Virus record (IMG/VR): IMGVR_UViG_3300034760_000060 | Coordinates: 1-64,000 of that record | Source of the DNA: a virus | Length of the DNA: 64,000 bases | Reading direction: 5' to 3' (one strand) | Shown here: positions 55,045-64,000 of the stretch, in pieces | Numbering within the stretch: position 1 is the stretch's first letter | How the letters are laid out: every line of letters starts with the position of its first letter | Made by a program: the position numbers and the translations under genes | The notes under the pieces: model-generated | The model's input: the letters and a program-made list of their open reading frames with translations, nothing else | The model's database searches: none | Told to the model about the DNA's origin: nothing

Positions 55045-58000
55045 ATGACCGACCTCGTTGAACTGGGAATTGTCGTCAACAGCGCACCCATGAATGAGGG
55101 TGCGAAAGCGATGGACGCAATGGGCGATGCCGCGGTTCGGGTTGAGCCTAAGGTCATTAACACCACAAAGGCGGTGGATGGTCTGAGTGACGCCAGTTCG
55201 AAAGTTGGGCGCACCGGGGTTGACGCGACAAAAGTCGTTGATGCGCTTGGCGAGGCTTCAGTCAAAGTGGAGCCGAGGGTGGTCGGCGTAACTAAGGCGG
55301 TTGATGAACTGAGCACGTCAAGCATCAATGTATGGCGCCGTGGCACAGAGGCGACCAAGAGCATCGATTCGTTAGGTGAGGCCAGTCAGCGAACAGGGCA
55401 GCGCACGGCCGTCAGTAATGGTCAGATGAACGACACGGCCAAGATCATGCAGGCTCAGGCCGACCAAGCGCGTCAGACCGCCCAGGCGAATGCGGCTTTG
55501 GGGCAGTCGACGGACCGGCTGACAGTAGGTCAAAGCGCATTTATCGACAGGATGCGCGAGCAAGTCGCTGTGCTGGGAATGAGCCGCACGCAGCTGATGC
55601 AGTATCAAGCCGCTCAGCTAGGCGTTACCACGCAAACGCAAGATCTCATCAACAGGATGAAGCAGTTCGAAGACGCCACGAAAGCCGCGACTGAGGCCAG
55701 TAAGGCGGCTGCGGCTGCGAAGGGGCAGCAGGAGAAGTCCGCAATCTCGCTGACCGGTGCACTGGGCTTGCTATCAGCTGCGTATGGCGCCCTGAAGATC
55801 GGCGAGTATGTGAAGGAGTCAGCTCTGCTCGCGGCCCGCTACGAAACCCTCGGGGTGGTGATGGAAGTGGTTGGTCGGAATGCCGGCTACACCAAAACCC
55901 AAATGATGACGGCGACCCAGGCGATTGCCGCGCAGGGTATCACGATGGTCGAATCGCGTGAGTCGGCTGTAAAGCTGGTACAGGCTCACGTGGACCTGAA
56001 GCATGCGACCGCGCTGGCGCGCATCGCACAGGACGCGGCCGTTATCGGTCACATGAATTCCAGCGATGCCTTCGATCGTTTGGTGAACGGTATCGCTCGA
56101 GGCAACGTACTGATTTTGCGGAATATCGGTATCAACGTCAATCTTCAAAGTGCGTACCGGCAGATGGCCGAAGAGCTTGGAAAGTCGACCAAGGAGCTGA
56201 CAGAAAACGAGCGTGTGCAAGCTCGTCTGAATGCGGTGCTGGGGCGTGGTGCAGATATCGCCGGTACCTACGAGGCCGCAATGGGCACCGCCAGCAAGCA
56301 GATTACGTCGATGCAGCGCTATATCACCGACTTGAAAACGGTCGTTGGTGAAGTCGGCCTGGAATTGCTGACGGTATCGGTAATGGCTGTAGGTAAAGGC
56401 TTCAAGGACGCCAACTCTGAAATGAAGGGCATGTCCGAGAATGGAGATCTGAAGCGCTGGGGCGAGAATCTGACCGATGTTTTTGTTGGCATCGCCAACT
56501 CCATCAGCAACGTCATCGTCATGACTAAGCTCGCTGCTGTCGAGGCAGCACACGCCGTGGGTGCAGGCGGAGGGAAAGGTTTCGCCGCGCCGTCTCCCGA
56601 TGATTCGCTTGGTAAGAGCCTTAGCAAAAAATGGTTCTCACTGTTCGGCGCAAGTACCGCGCAGGGGAATTCGGAGACTGAAAAGGCATATGAGGAGACT
56701 ATTGCCCAACTATCAGGGCAGCTGAATCGTTTCGACGCAGCTCTAGGCGAGCGCCGCGCATCAAATCGGGCGAAGGACAAAGCTGAGTTAGACGCCCGTC
56801 TGAAGATGGATGCGGATTACGCCAAAGCGGCCACCGAAGTGCTTATGAAGGCCAAGGACGGGGGTGCCGTAGCACAGGAAGCAGCCCGCAAAAAAGTTGT
56901 GGAAATGCACCGCACGATCTACGAGGGCACTCCGACCTACCGTGACACCGAAGGCCGGGAGCCGAAGCCCAAGGTAGATCGCGCGGAGAATACCGAAATG
57001 ACCGATCGCATGGCTCGCATCCAGGATGCGGTCGATGCGGAAAAGTTATTGTCGCAACACCTGTCTAAAATCGATGACATGCGACACAAGGCCGGCCTCA
57101 TGAGCGAGGCGGAGTTCTACCAGAACAAGAGGGCATACGCCGAGGCCAACGCAGCGGATGAGATTGCCGGCTACAGCTCAAAAATCGCAATTCTGCGCGA
57201 GCACCATAGCGCGACAAAGGCAGAGGAGGCAAAGCACACCAAGGAGATCAACGACCTTCTCGGTAAACGGAGCAAAGCCGAACTGGCGGCGCAATACGAG
57301 CGGAACGAGTTGGCTCAAGAAGAAATCCTTCGACAGGCTGCCGTCGAATCTGCATCCGATAATGCGATGAATGCATATCTCTCGGGCTTGGACCGCGAGG
57401 CCGAGAAGCTGGAAGCCGCCAATGCTGGGCGCGAGGTCTCTCTAGCTTCAGTGGAGCGCGAGGAGGTTGCACGCTTGAACCTCGCCATCGCGTACCAGCA
57501 GCAATTCATGGCTGAGCAAGCGCTCGGCGGGGCAACTGCCGAGGAATTGGCGCAGGCGCCCGCCACCCTTAAATACCTGGAAGACCTGCGTGCGAAGCGT
57601 GAGCGGATCGCGGTCGGGCTGGAACAGAAGGATACTGACCAGTATCACAAGAAAGCAGCCGATCGCGCTATTCAAGACTGGGAGCGCGCCGGGAATTCGA
57701 TCGCGGATAGCCTCTCGAATGCTTTTGGCAAAGGCGGTAAGGCCATTGGGGGAATGTTCAAGGCTTACTCGACCGGTGTGGCTGGACAGTTGCGTGCCGA
57801 GAAAGAACTGGCAGCAGCTAAAAAGCTAACCGACGACAACCCGGAGAAGATTCAGGCAATACAGAGCGCCCAGCTCTCCGGGGCTCAGGCACAGCTTAAA
57901 TCCTACGCGGACATGGGCGAAGCCGCGAAGACCTATTTCAATGAAAATTCCCGTGGCTACCAAGCCATGACCGCTGCGGTCGGCGTTATGCGCGCGGCCG

Positions 58001-61000
58001 AAGTGGCGCTAAGCCTGGTCAAGGGCGTCAACGCGGTGCTAACGCAGGGTGGGGGAGACCAATACTCGGCATTTGCCCGCATGGCCGCCATGGCTGCAAT
58101 TGTCACCGGGCTCGGTGTTGCTCTCAGTGGCGGACTCGGCGGTGGCAGCAGTGGCGGCAAGAGCGCTGCTGATGTGCAGAAGTCGCAGGGCACCGGTGGC
58201 GTGTTTGGCGATATCGGAACGAAGCAGGCAGACGGTTCGACCCTGTATGCACAGCAGTCAGAATCGATCAGCCGCTCGCTGGCAATCTTGGAGGACCACA
58301 GCGGTAGCTTGATCCCGATCAATCGGGGCATGCTCGCCGCGTTGCGTTCGATCGAGGCGTCGATGAAGGGGCTGACGAACCTCATCGTGCGCGCGCCGGG
58401 CATCACCGAAGGCAGCAACCTCGGGATAAAGACTGGCCAGCTCAACATCGGCAAGCCGGTCGACGGGATTTCTACCGTCATGACCGAGGTTACAAAAGGG
58501 CTGTTTGGCCCTGGCCTTGGCGACAAGATCGCGAGCTTCGTCAACAACCTGTGGGGCAAGACAAAGCAGTCGATCGTGGACAGCGGCATCCAGTTCGGCG
58601 GCAGCGTGCGGGATCTGCAAGGCGGGAAGGGCTATGACCAGTACGCCAGCGTGGACACCACGAAGTCGAGTTTCTTCGGCCTGAGCAAGAAGACGAGCAA
58701 CGCTGTGCAAACGGCCGGGCTGGAAGGGGAACTTCCAGCGCAATTCGGTCTCGTGTTCAAGGGCGTGGAAGGCGCCCTGACGGAGGCGGCAGCAGTGCTC
58801 GGCGTTGGCGCTGACCACGTCAAGAAGTCGCTCGATGATCTGACCATCGACGTCACCAAGATTTCCCTCAAGGGACTGAAGGGTGATGAGTTGACGGCAG
58901 CGCTCAACGCTGTGCTGTCGAAGACGATGGACGACATGTCGGCCGCAGTGTTTCCGGAGATGGACGCCTTCCGTCAGGTCGGCGAGGGCTACACCGAAAC
59001 CATCGTCCGCCTGGCCTCGAACTACGCCACTCTGGATAACGCGCTGACCTCGATCGGTGTGACATTCGGCGCTACGGGTATCAGCAGCCTGCGTGCGCGC
59101 GAGGATTTGATCGCCGCTGCGGGTGGCATTGATAAATTCGCCGAGCAGACCAGCAGCTTCGCCGACAACTTCCTGACCGAGGCCGAACGTCTGGCACCGG
59201 TACAGAAGTATGTGAACGAGGAGCTTGCGCGCCTTGGTCGGGCCGGCATCAAAACCCGCGACGACTTCAAGGCCGCAGTGCTGGGCCTTTCTGAAGGCGG
59301 CCAGCTCGCCACCGCGGCGGGTGCTGAACTGTTCAGCGGCCTCATGGCGATCGAAGGTGCTTTTGCTGCCGTGGTGCCATCGCTCGAAAAAACGAAGACG
59401 GCAGCCGAGAAGCTGAGCGAGCGTGAAAGTCTGATTGACCGACGCGACGATCTCAAGATGACGCCGGAGCAACTGGCAACGAAGAGCCGGAACAAAGTCG
59501 ACAAGTCGAACTGGGACGTCTACGACGAGGTAGCCGGCTTGGAGTTGGCGAACAAACTCCGTGGGCTGGAAATTCAGAACATGGAATTGGCTGGCGATAA
59601 GTTGGGCGCCTTGGCCGCCACGCGCGCCGACGAAATCAAAAGCCTTGATCCGGTAACAGCCGAGCTCGTCAAACGGCGCAACGCATTGGAGGATGCGAAC
59701 ACGGCCGCAGCCTTGGCGACGAAAAATCGCGGCATTGAGATCCGGAACATGGAGCTGGTGGGGAACAAATCGGCCGCCTTGGCTGCATCCCGGGCCGAGG
59801 AAGTGGTCGGGCTGGACGCGTCGACTGCGGCGCTCATCAAAAATGGTCACGCTCTTCAGGACCAGGCGGCTGCGGCTGCGCTGGCCGTCGGCACGGCAAA
59901 CACGGCCCTTACCGGGCTGAAGAACTCGGTAGGCTCGCAAAAAGACATCCTCAACCAGCAATACGACGCGCAGGTCAAAGCTATTAAGGATTCAGCACCG
60001 ACAGCGGACACCTACAAAGGCCAGATCGACGCGGCGAAGAAACTGACTGATGCCGTTAAGTCTGTGTTCGACAAGCTTGCTTCTGCGCTTGAATCGACTG
60101 AGATTCAGTCGACCGCGATGGACGCGGCGCGCCGGCGTGCTGCCCAAGATCTTCTGGCGCAGGCTGCCGTTTTCACGCGCGGCGGTGGCACCGGAAATAT
60201 CGCAGGGCTGGACGAAGCTCTCGATGCGATTTCGAAGCCGAGCGAGGATATGTTCGCGACCTTCGAGGACTACGCCCGGGACCAGAATCGGGCAAAAGCC
60301 TCGCTTGAGGCGCTGCAGTTGAACGCGAAGAAGGAGCTCGATTTCGGTCAGTTGACCGTCGAAGGGCTCGAAGCTACGTCCAAGACTATCGATGCAGCGT
60401 CGAACGCTCAACTCAAGCTGCTCAGCGATCAACACATCAATGACCTGGCCCGCCTGGATGCCATCGTCACGAATGGCCAGAAAGAGCTTGATGCCGTGAC
60501 CGGTGTGGATACGTCAGTGAGGAGCTTGGCTGACGCCCTCAAGGAGTTCGCCGCAGCAATCAAAGGTGTGAAGGAAGCGCCGAGTGGACTGTCGGTTGAG
60601 GGCCTGTACCAACAGGTTCTCGGCCGCGACGGCGAAAAGGCGGGCGTCGACTTTTGGAAGAAGGCATACGGCGAAACGGTTGATGGAGGCGAGAAGGCTG
60701 ACTTTATCAAAAATGCTCAGCCTGAGCTCGATGCCAAGCGAAACGGCAATTGGGCCGAGTTCCTTCGTTCGCACGGGGTGCCAGGGTATGCCACCGGTGG
60801 CGACTTCGGCGGCGGCATGCGCCTGGTCGGCGAGAACGGTCCTGAGCTTGAGGCAACCGGGCCAGCCCGAATTTTCAACGCTGGACAGACCCGCTCGATG
60901 CTGAGCGGCGGCAACCCGGAGTTGCTGGAGGAAGTTCGCCGGCTGACGGCGACTGTCGCCCGGCAGCAGGTCGCGATCGAGCGTCAGCAGGAAGCGCTCG

Positions 61001-61092
61001 ACAAGACGGCGACGAACACCAAGCGCTTGGCCGACGCCTTTGAAACTGTAACCGATGGGAATAATGCCATGCGCACGAAGGAGCAAGCATGA
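55045..61092 (+). CDS. Tape measure protein
   Basis: 2015 residues. Long helical protein that sets tail length; at about 1.5 angstrom per residue the tail would be near 300 nm (a rule of thumb). Near the start short repeats of AVDGLSDAS/VVDALGEAS/SIDSLGEAS occur (residues about 40-115). Hydrophobic stretches lie near 235-255 and 1015-1040. Two tandem units of about 55 residues start near 1505 and 1560 (LRGLEIQNMELAG and NRGIEIRNMELVG). A DUF4214-like segment (LYQQVLGRDGEKAGVDFWKK) is at 1852-1875, followed by the C-terminal GGDFGGGMRLVGENGPE motif. Start immediately after the chaperone stop. Confidence 0.93.
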   Translation: MTDLVELGIVVNSAPMNEGAKAMDAMGDAAVRVEPKVINTTKAVDGLSDASSKVGRTGVDATKVVDALGEASVKVEPRVVGVTKAVDELSTSSINVWRRGTEATKSIDSLGEASQRTGQRTAVSNGQMNDTAKIMQAQADQARQTAQANAALGQSTDRLTVGQSAFIDRMREQVAVLGMSRTQLMQYQAAQLGVTTQTQDLINRMKQFEDATKAATEASKAAAAAKGQQEKSAISLTGALGLLSAAYGALKIGEYVKESALLAARYETLGVVMEVVGRNAGYTKTQMMTATQAIAAQGITMVESRESAVKLVQAHVDLKHATALARIAQDAAVIGHMNSSDAFDRLVNGIARGNVLILRNIGINVNLQSAYRQMAEELGKSTKELTENERVQARLNAVLGRGADIAGTYEAAMGTASKQITSMQRYITDLKTVVGEVGLELLTVSVMAVGKGFKDANSEMKGMSENGDLKRWGENLTDVFVGIANSISNVIVMTKLAAVEAAHAVGAGGGKGFAAPSPDDSLGKSLSKKWFSLFGASTAQGNSETEKAYEETIAQLSGQLNRFDAALGERRASNRAKDKAELDARLKMDADYAKAATEVLMKAKDGGAVAQEAARKKVVEMHRTIYEGTPTYRDTEGREPKPKVDRAENTEMTDRMARIQDAVDAEKLLSQHLSKIDDMRHKAGLMSEAEFYQNKRAYAEANAADEIAGYSSKIAILREHHSATKAEEAKHTKEINDLLGKRSKAELAAQYERNELAQEEILRQAAVESASDNAMNAYLSGLDREAEKLEAANAGREVSLASVEREEVARLNLAIAYQQQFMAEQALGGATAEELAQAPATLKYLEDLRAKRERIAVGLEQKDTDQYHKKAADRAIQDWERAGNSIADSLSNAFGKGGKAIGGMFKAYSTGVAGQLRAEKELAAAKKLTDDNPEKIQAIQSAQLSGAQAQLKSYADMGEAAKTYFNENSRGYQAMTAAVGVMRAAEVALSLVKGVNAVLTQGGGDQYSAFARMAAMAAIVTGLGVALSGGLGGGSSGGKSAADVQKSQGTGGVFGDIGTKQADGSTLYAQQSESISRSLAILEDHSGSLIPINRGMLAALRSIEASMKGLTNLIVRAPGITEGSNLGIKTGQLNIGKPVDGISTVMTEVTKGLFGPGLGDKIASFVNNLWGKTKQSIVDSGIQFGGSVRDLQGGKGYDQYASVDTTKSSFFGLSKKTSNAVQTAGLEGELPAQFGLVFKGVEGALTEAAAVLGVGADHVKKSLDDLTIDVTKISLKGLKGDELTAALNAVLSKTMDDMSAAVFPEMDAFRQVGEGYTETIVRLASNYATLDNALTSIGVTFGATGISSLRAREDLIAAAGGIDKFAEQTSSFADNFLTEAERLAPVQKYVNEELARLGRAGIKTRDDFKAAVLGLSEGGQLATAAGAELFSGLMAIEGAFAAVVPSLEKTKTAAEKLSERESLIDRRDDLKMTPEQLATKSRNKVDKSNWDVYDEVAGLELANKLRGLEIQNMELAGDKLGALAATRADEIKSLDPVTAELVKRRNALEDANTAAALATKNRGIEIRNMELVGNKSAALAASRAEEVVGLDASTAALIKNGHALQDQAAAAALAVGTANTALTGLKNSVGSQKDILNQQYDAQVKAIKDSAPTADTYKGQIDAAKKLTDAVKSVFDKLASALESTEIQSTAMDAARRRAAQDLLAQAAVFTRGGGTGNIAGLDEALDAISKPSEDMFATFEDYARDQNRAKASLEALQLNAKKELDFGQLTVEGLEATSKTIDAASNAQLKLLSDQHINDLARLDAIVTNGQKELDAVTGVDTSVRSLADALKEFAAAIKGVKEAPSGLSVEGLYQQVLGRDGEKAGVDFWKKAYGETVDGGEKADFIKNAQPELDAKRNGNWAEFLRSHGVPGYATGGDFGGGMRLVGENGPELEATGPARIFNAGQTRSMLSGGNPELLEEVRRLTATVARQQVAIERQQEALDKTATNTKRLADAFETVTDGNNAMRTKEQA

Positions 61093-62138
61093 GCGCGGAT
61101 TTCCGCATGATCCGGCCGGTCGCAGTGACAGATGTGCGATTGATCAGCAGTACCGTTCCGGAGGCACTGGTGCAGGAGTACGCAGGTGCCACCACGTACA
61201 TTCTCGGCGCTGTGGTCGGGGTTACAACTGGCACACAGCAGGTCGTTTATCAAGGCCTGCAAGCGAGTAACGGTGGGCACGTTCCCGCCAGTTCGCCCAC
61301 ATGGTGGAAGCTGCTGGGCACGGTGTACGCGCCATACTCGGCCGGGACGACGTACGCCAAGGGAGATCTCGTATCGAGCGTTGGTGCCGACGTCCATGAA
61401 CTGTATGAGTCGCAGATCGCGAGCAATGTCGGTCAATCGCTGGCAGGGAATCCCACCAAGTGGTTGCGGCGCAGCGCGACGAATCGCTGGAACATGTTCG
61501 ACAAGGCGATCAACTCGCAAACGGTGGCGCCGAACGCCGTCACCGTCGTGATCAAGCCAGGGGTGGTGGTGAACACCATCACCCTGTTGAACGTCGAGGG
61601 CGCGCAGGCATCGATCTCGCAAACGATCAGCGGCTATTCGCTCATCAAGAGTCTGGTTCGACACGAGGTGCTGAGCTGGTACGACTTTTTTTACGAGGAG
61701 CCGATCCGGTCTGGCGATGTCGTTTTCGACGGCATTCCGCCCTACGCAGCTGCTGAAATCACCATCACGGTCGACAACGCTGGGCTGGACGCTGCCATTG
61801 GTGGCTGCTTCGTCGGAAAGTCCCGAACGATCGGCCTCACCCAATGGGAGCTGACGGCCGGCGTGCTCAGCTACTCCACCACCACGACCGACACGTTTGG
61901 TAACACGACGATGGTGAAGCGGGCGAACGCAAAGCGGATGAACTTTGACGTGCGCATCCCGGAGGGGTTCGAGAGTGAGGCTTTCCGCTTGCTCACCGAA
62001 TACACGGACGTTGAAATGGTCTTCATCGCATCGTCGGACTACTCCATGACCATCGCCTACGGCTATCTTGGCCAGTGGGAAGTCCCAATCTCAAATAGCG
62101 GCCGGGCCGCACCAATCGAAGTACGAGGACTGATATGA
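61089..62138 (+). CDS. Distal tail protein with carbohydrate-binding-like repeats
   Basis: 349 residues, ATGA-coupled to the tape measure. The first third has two chitin-binding-like units (TTYILGAVVGVTTGTQQVVY, GTTYAKGDLVSSVGADVHEL with YES), then a beta-rich part typical of tail tips (VNTITLLNVEGAQASISQTI) and YGYLGQWEVPIS at the end. It probably sits at the tail tip, ahead of the receptor-binding fibre. Confidence 0.7.
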   Translation: MSADFRMIRPVAVTDVRLISSTVPEALVQEYAGATTYILGAVVGVTTGTQQVVYQGLQASNGGHVPASSPTWWKLLGTVYAPYSAGTTYAKGDLVSSVGADVHELYESQIASNVGQSLAGNPTKWLRRSATNRWNMFDKAINSQTVAPNAVTVVIKPGVVVNTITLLNVEGAQASISQTISGYSLIKSLVRHEVLSWYDFFYEEPIRSGDVVFDGIPPYAAAEITITVDNAGLDAAIGGCFVGKSRTIGLTQWELTAGVLSYSTTTTDTFGNTTMVKRANAKRMNFDVRIPEGFESEAFRLLTEYTDVEMVFIASSDYSMTIAYGYLGQWEVPISNSGRAAPIEVRGLI

Positions 62139-63121
62139 CAATAACGCAGGTTATCACCCCACTGCCAGTGGCGCCAAATCCGGCCACGGACCCGCCGGCA
62201 GTGTTCAGCGAGAAGGCAGCGGCTTTCGTCGCGCAGCAGCAGTTGATGGTGCCGGAGATTAACACTTGGCGCATCCAGGCGAACGCGCTGGAAACCAACG
62301 TCAACGCGAAGGAAGGATCAGCCAGTGGCTACGCAACTGCCGCGCAAGGCTTCCGAGACACAGCCAATTTTGCAGCTGATGCGGCGGTCGGTTATCGGGA
62401 TCAAACGCAGGGATGGGCGGTAGCAGCTGCAGCAAGCGCCACCACCATCGGCACCACGGCGGCCTTCTCGGATGCAAATCCGATGGTAAAAAACGCCACG
62501 GTCAATACGAAGCAAGGGCGGTTCAAAGCAACGTTAATCACTGCTGCGACTATTCGTGATTACCTGTTGCCTGATAAAGATGGAACTATGGCCCTGACGA
62601 GCGATATGGGCTCAGCACTTGTTGCCGGGCCGCTCGCGACAACTGCCGTACCGTACGTTGACTTCCTCACGTTATTCAGTGCTGGTGCGGGTAACTTCGA
62701 TAATTACGACATCATTCTTAATCGTATTCAGCCTGTGTTTGCAGCGAATAGCGATTCACTGTGCTTGCGCGTCGCAAATGCCGGCACCGTAGACACTGGC
62801 AATTTCTATGCTGGGGGCGCTGTCGGTGCCGGGTTCGGCTCGCTTGTTGGCACAATCACAGGCCCGAGTATCAGGGGCCAAGACGTCCAGGCCGGGAATA
62901 TCGAAATTCAAATCCGCAATGCGAACTCGGTTACTGGTTCGAAAACAGTCTTCATTCGGGCGATTGGCAACACGTCGCCGGCAGTCAGTTACCAGATTCA
63001 GCAGTTTTGGGGCCTGTACACCGGCGCCAATGCGATATCTGGCTTCCGACTGTATTGGGCCACCGGAGCTAACTTTGCCGCAGGTGGCTCCGTTCGTGTC
63101 TACGGTTGGAAAAGCGCATAA
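62135..63121 (+). CDS. Tail fibre / receptor-binding protein
   Basis: 328 residues. N-terminal part (INTWRIQANALETNVNAKEG) is a helical, Ala-rich shaft-like region, as in fibre adaptors, and the C-terminal 150 residues are a beta-rich knob (DIILNRIQPVFAANSDSLCL onward) with no signature. Order after the distal tail protein supports the role. ATGA-coupled. Confidence 0.65.
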   Translation: MTITQVITPLPVAPNPATDPPAVFSEKAAAFVAQQQLMVPEINTWRIQANALETNVNAKEGSASGYATAAQGFRDTANFAADAAVGYRDQTQGWAVAAAASATTIGTTAAFSDANPMVKNATVNTKQGRFKATLITAATIRDYLLPDKDGTMALTSDMGSALVAGPLATTAVPYVDFLTLFSAGAGNFDNYDIILNRIQPVFAANSDSLCLRVANAGTVDTGNFYAGGAVGAGFGSLVGTITGPSIRGQDVQAGNIEIQIRNANSVTGSKTVFIRAIGNTSPAVSYQIQQFWGLYTGANAISGFRLYWATGANFAAGGSVRVYGWKSA

Positions 63122-63128
63122 GGAAAAT

Positions 63129-63491
63129 ATGGAACCCTTGAAAATAGATTATTGGGATGTGGCTGAAGGCGTCCAAAAACAGCGGGATATGACCAGCGAT
63201 GAAGTGACGCAACGGGAGTTCGATATCGCAGCCGCTGCCGTGCCGGTGGTGCCGGCATCTGTGCCGATGCTGAACGCGCGCCTGGCCTTGATCGCCGCCG
63301 GCCACATGGCTGCAGTGAAGGTCTTCGTCGACGCGATGCCAGGCGTTGACGGCGAGCAGGCGCGCGCGTACCTCGAATACGCGCAGAACGTGCGGCGCGA
63401 CCACTGGCTGGTCGAGGGCATTCGCCAGGTGCTGGGGCTGGGCCCGGCTGACATCGACGAACTGTTCATCACCGCCGCAGCGATCGACTGA
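63129..63491 (+). CDS. Tail fibre-associated small protein
   Basis: 120 residues from the ATG at 63129 with AAGGA. KIDYWDVAEGVQKQRDMTSD near the start, Val/Pro-rich centre and helical C-terminus (RAYLEYAQNVRRDHWLVEGI). Similar short proteins after fibre genes are often fibre assembly helpers; not certain here. Confidence 0.55.
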   Translation: MEPLKIDYWDVAEGVQKQRDMTSDEVTQREFDIAAAAVPVVPASVPMLNARLALIAAGHMAAVKVFVDAMPGVDGEQARAYLEYAQNVRRDHWLVEGIRQVLGLGPADIDELFITAAAID

Positions 63492-63509
63492 TCACGCGCA
63501 ACATCCTCT

Positions 63510-63533
63510 AAGCCGCCTTCGGGCGGTTTTTTT
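63510..63533 (+). terminator. Rho-independent terminator
   Basis: AGCCGCC (63511-63517), TTCG loop, GGCGGT (63522-63527), then T-rich tail. Marks the end of the tail operon; lysis-type genes follow. Confidence 0.85.
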
Positions 63534-63554
63534 ATTGGCCGGCCAGAGACCCTA

Positions 63555-63836
63555 ATGACACAAGCATCCACCGAAGTACAGATCGCCCTGCTCATCCATG
63601 GGCAAGCGCTCTTGCAGCGCGAAATTGAAGAGAACAAGCGCGAGGCCGAGGTCGACCTCAAGCGCGTACAGGAGAAGGCTGACGCCGGCGAGCGCGCCAA
63701 TGCCGCCCGCATCGCTGCAATTGAAGCCGAGCGAACAAAGGCTCTGATTTGGGGCATATCGACGCTGGGCGCGGCCGTGCTTCTGATGGGGAGTTGGATT
63801 CTTACGAAACTGTTTACAGGAGGCATCAAATGGTAA
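63555..63836 (+). CDS. Coiled-coil holin-region membrane protein
   Basis: 93 residues: charged coiled coil (REIEENKREAEVDLKRVQEK, about 21-62) and one C-terminal membrane helix (ALIWGISTLGAAVLLMGSWI). Same layout as XhlA/holin-accessory proteins and as the lysogenic gene at 18846-19082, without obvious sequence match. After the fibre genes this is where the lysis cassette begins. Confidence 0.6.
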   Translation: MTQASTEVQIALLIHGQALLQREIEENKREAEVDLKRVQEKADAGERANAARIAAIEAERTKALIWGISTLGAAVLLMGSWILTKLFTGGIKW

Positions 63837-64000
63837 AGGGCAAATTGGATACTGCGTTTTATTGGATGCTGCGCTTCGCCGTGATGGTCGCGGCCGGCGT
63901 GGTCGTGGTGGCCATCGTCTACCCGAGTCCGATCCTGCGCGGCGCGCCGGGGCCGGCCGGCGCGGTGGGCGCTACTGGCGCAACCGGCGCCGACGGCGTA
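63830..64000 (+). CDS. Membrane protein with collagen-like tail (partial)
   Basis: 57 codons to the window edge, ATG at 63830 with AGGAGG. One membrane helix (FAVMVAAGVVVVAIVYPS) after a short basic start, then GAPGPAGAVGATGATGADGV, a Gly-x-y collagen-type repeat. The gene continues beyond the window. Could be a holin-like protein or a bitopic virion or lysis protein. Confidence 0.6.
   Translation, partial: MVKGKLDTAFYWMLRFAVMVAAGVVVVAIVYPSPILRGAPGPAGAVGATGATGADGV

Noticed and set aside
58258-59961. 567-codon minus frame opposite the tape measure
   Set aside because: Long only because the plus strand uses GC-rich codons; no start signal or motif, and many similar shadows exist.
1-64000. CRISPR array
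   Set aside because: No regularly spaced direct repeats of 24-40 bp were seen on reading; only short or inverted repeats.
63492-64000. Endolysin or spanin genes
   Set aside because: None identifiable before the window ends; only a coiled-coil membrane protein and a partial membrane protein are visible.

Overview
The window is the left end of a chromosome segment from a GC-rich betaproteobacterium (Burkholderiales; the acetyl-CoA synthetase and the phage gene types fit Oxalobacteraceae such as Massilia or Janthinobacterium, an inference from remembered families). It opens with a complete host acs gene (1-2001) and a host tRNA-Ser(GGA) (2080-2170) with its promoter and terminator. Everything to the right is one temperate prophage, about 61.8 kb of it visible. 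Its integrase lies directly beside the tRNA 3' end, so this is the attL side. The right attachment site and most or all of the lysis cassette lie beyond the window.

Layout. (1) 2222-17838, minus strand: a lambda pL-like early operon transcribed toward the tRNA, from a promoter at about 17.89 kb. It carries recombination genes (RecT annealase, YqaJ-type exonuclease, NinB), two HNH/AP2 endonucleases, a MazG-like protein, an Ead/Ea22-like protein and many small accessory genes, and ends in excisionase-integrase. (2) 17.84-21.37 kb: immunity region with an HNH nuclease, an Arc-like protein, a secreted protein, a CI-like repressor without a peptidase domain and a YdaS/Cro-like regulator. The same 17-bp operator, GTATAG-N5-CTATAC, sits on the -10 box of both the leftward and the rightward early promoter. 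(3) 21.37-36.57 kb, plus strand: pR-like operon with small conserved phage genes, KilA-N, an alpha/beta hydrolase, a cytosine methyltransferase with a second protein overprinted in another frame, a putative Fe(II)/2-oxoglutarate dioxygenase, a Ref-type nuclease, an N4/N6 adenine/cytosine methyltransferase, replication proteins, a dATP/dGTP diphosphohydrolase, RusA and a Q-like zinc protein. (4) 36.57-38.25 kb: a LexA box over a promoter, a structured leader ending in a terminator (lambda pR'-tR' layout), then two serine tRNAs and a string of tiny coupled reading frames. (5) 38.25-64.0 kb: late genes: terminase, portal, head morphogenesis, scaffold, a P22-fold coat with a signal-peptide-like N-terminus, an SGNH hydrolase, connectors, tail tube, tail chaperones with a -1 frameshift, a 2015-residue tape measure, distal tail, fibre and membrane proteins of the probable lysis region. 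The mix of P22-type coat and long-tail genes indicates a mosaic siphovirus.

Most genes are coupled by ATGA or TGATG overlaps, which I used to choose starts. Three minus-strand genes interrupt the rightward operon and are probably independently expressed accessory genes. How it may work: the repressor shuts both early promoters; the Q-like protein would let polymerase read through the leader terminator into the late operon; the LexA box suggests that SOS also licenses late transcription directly.
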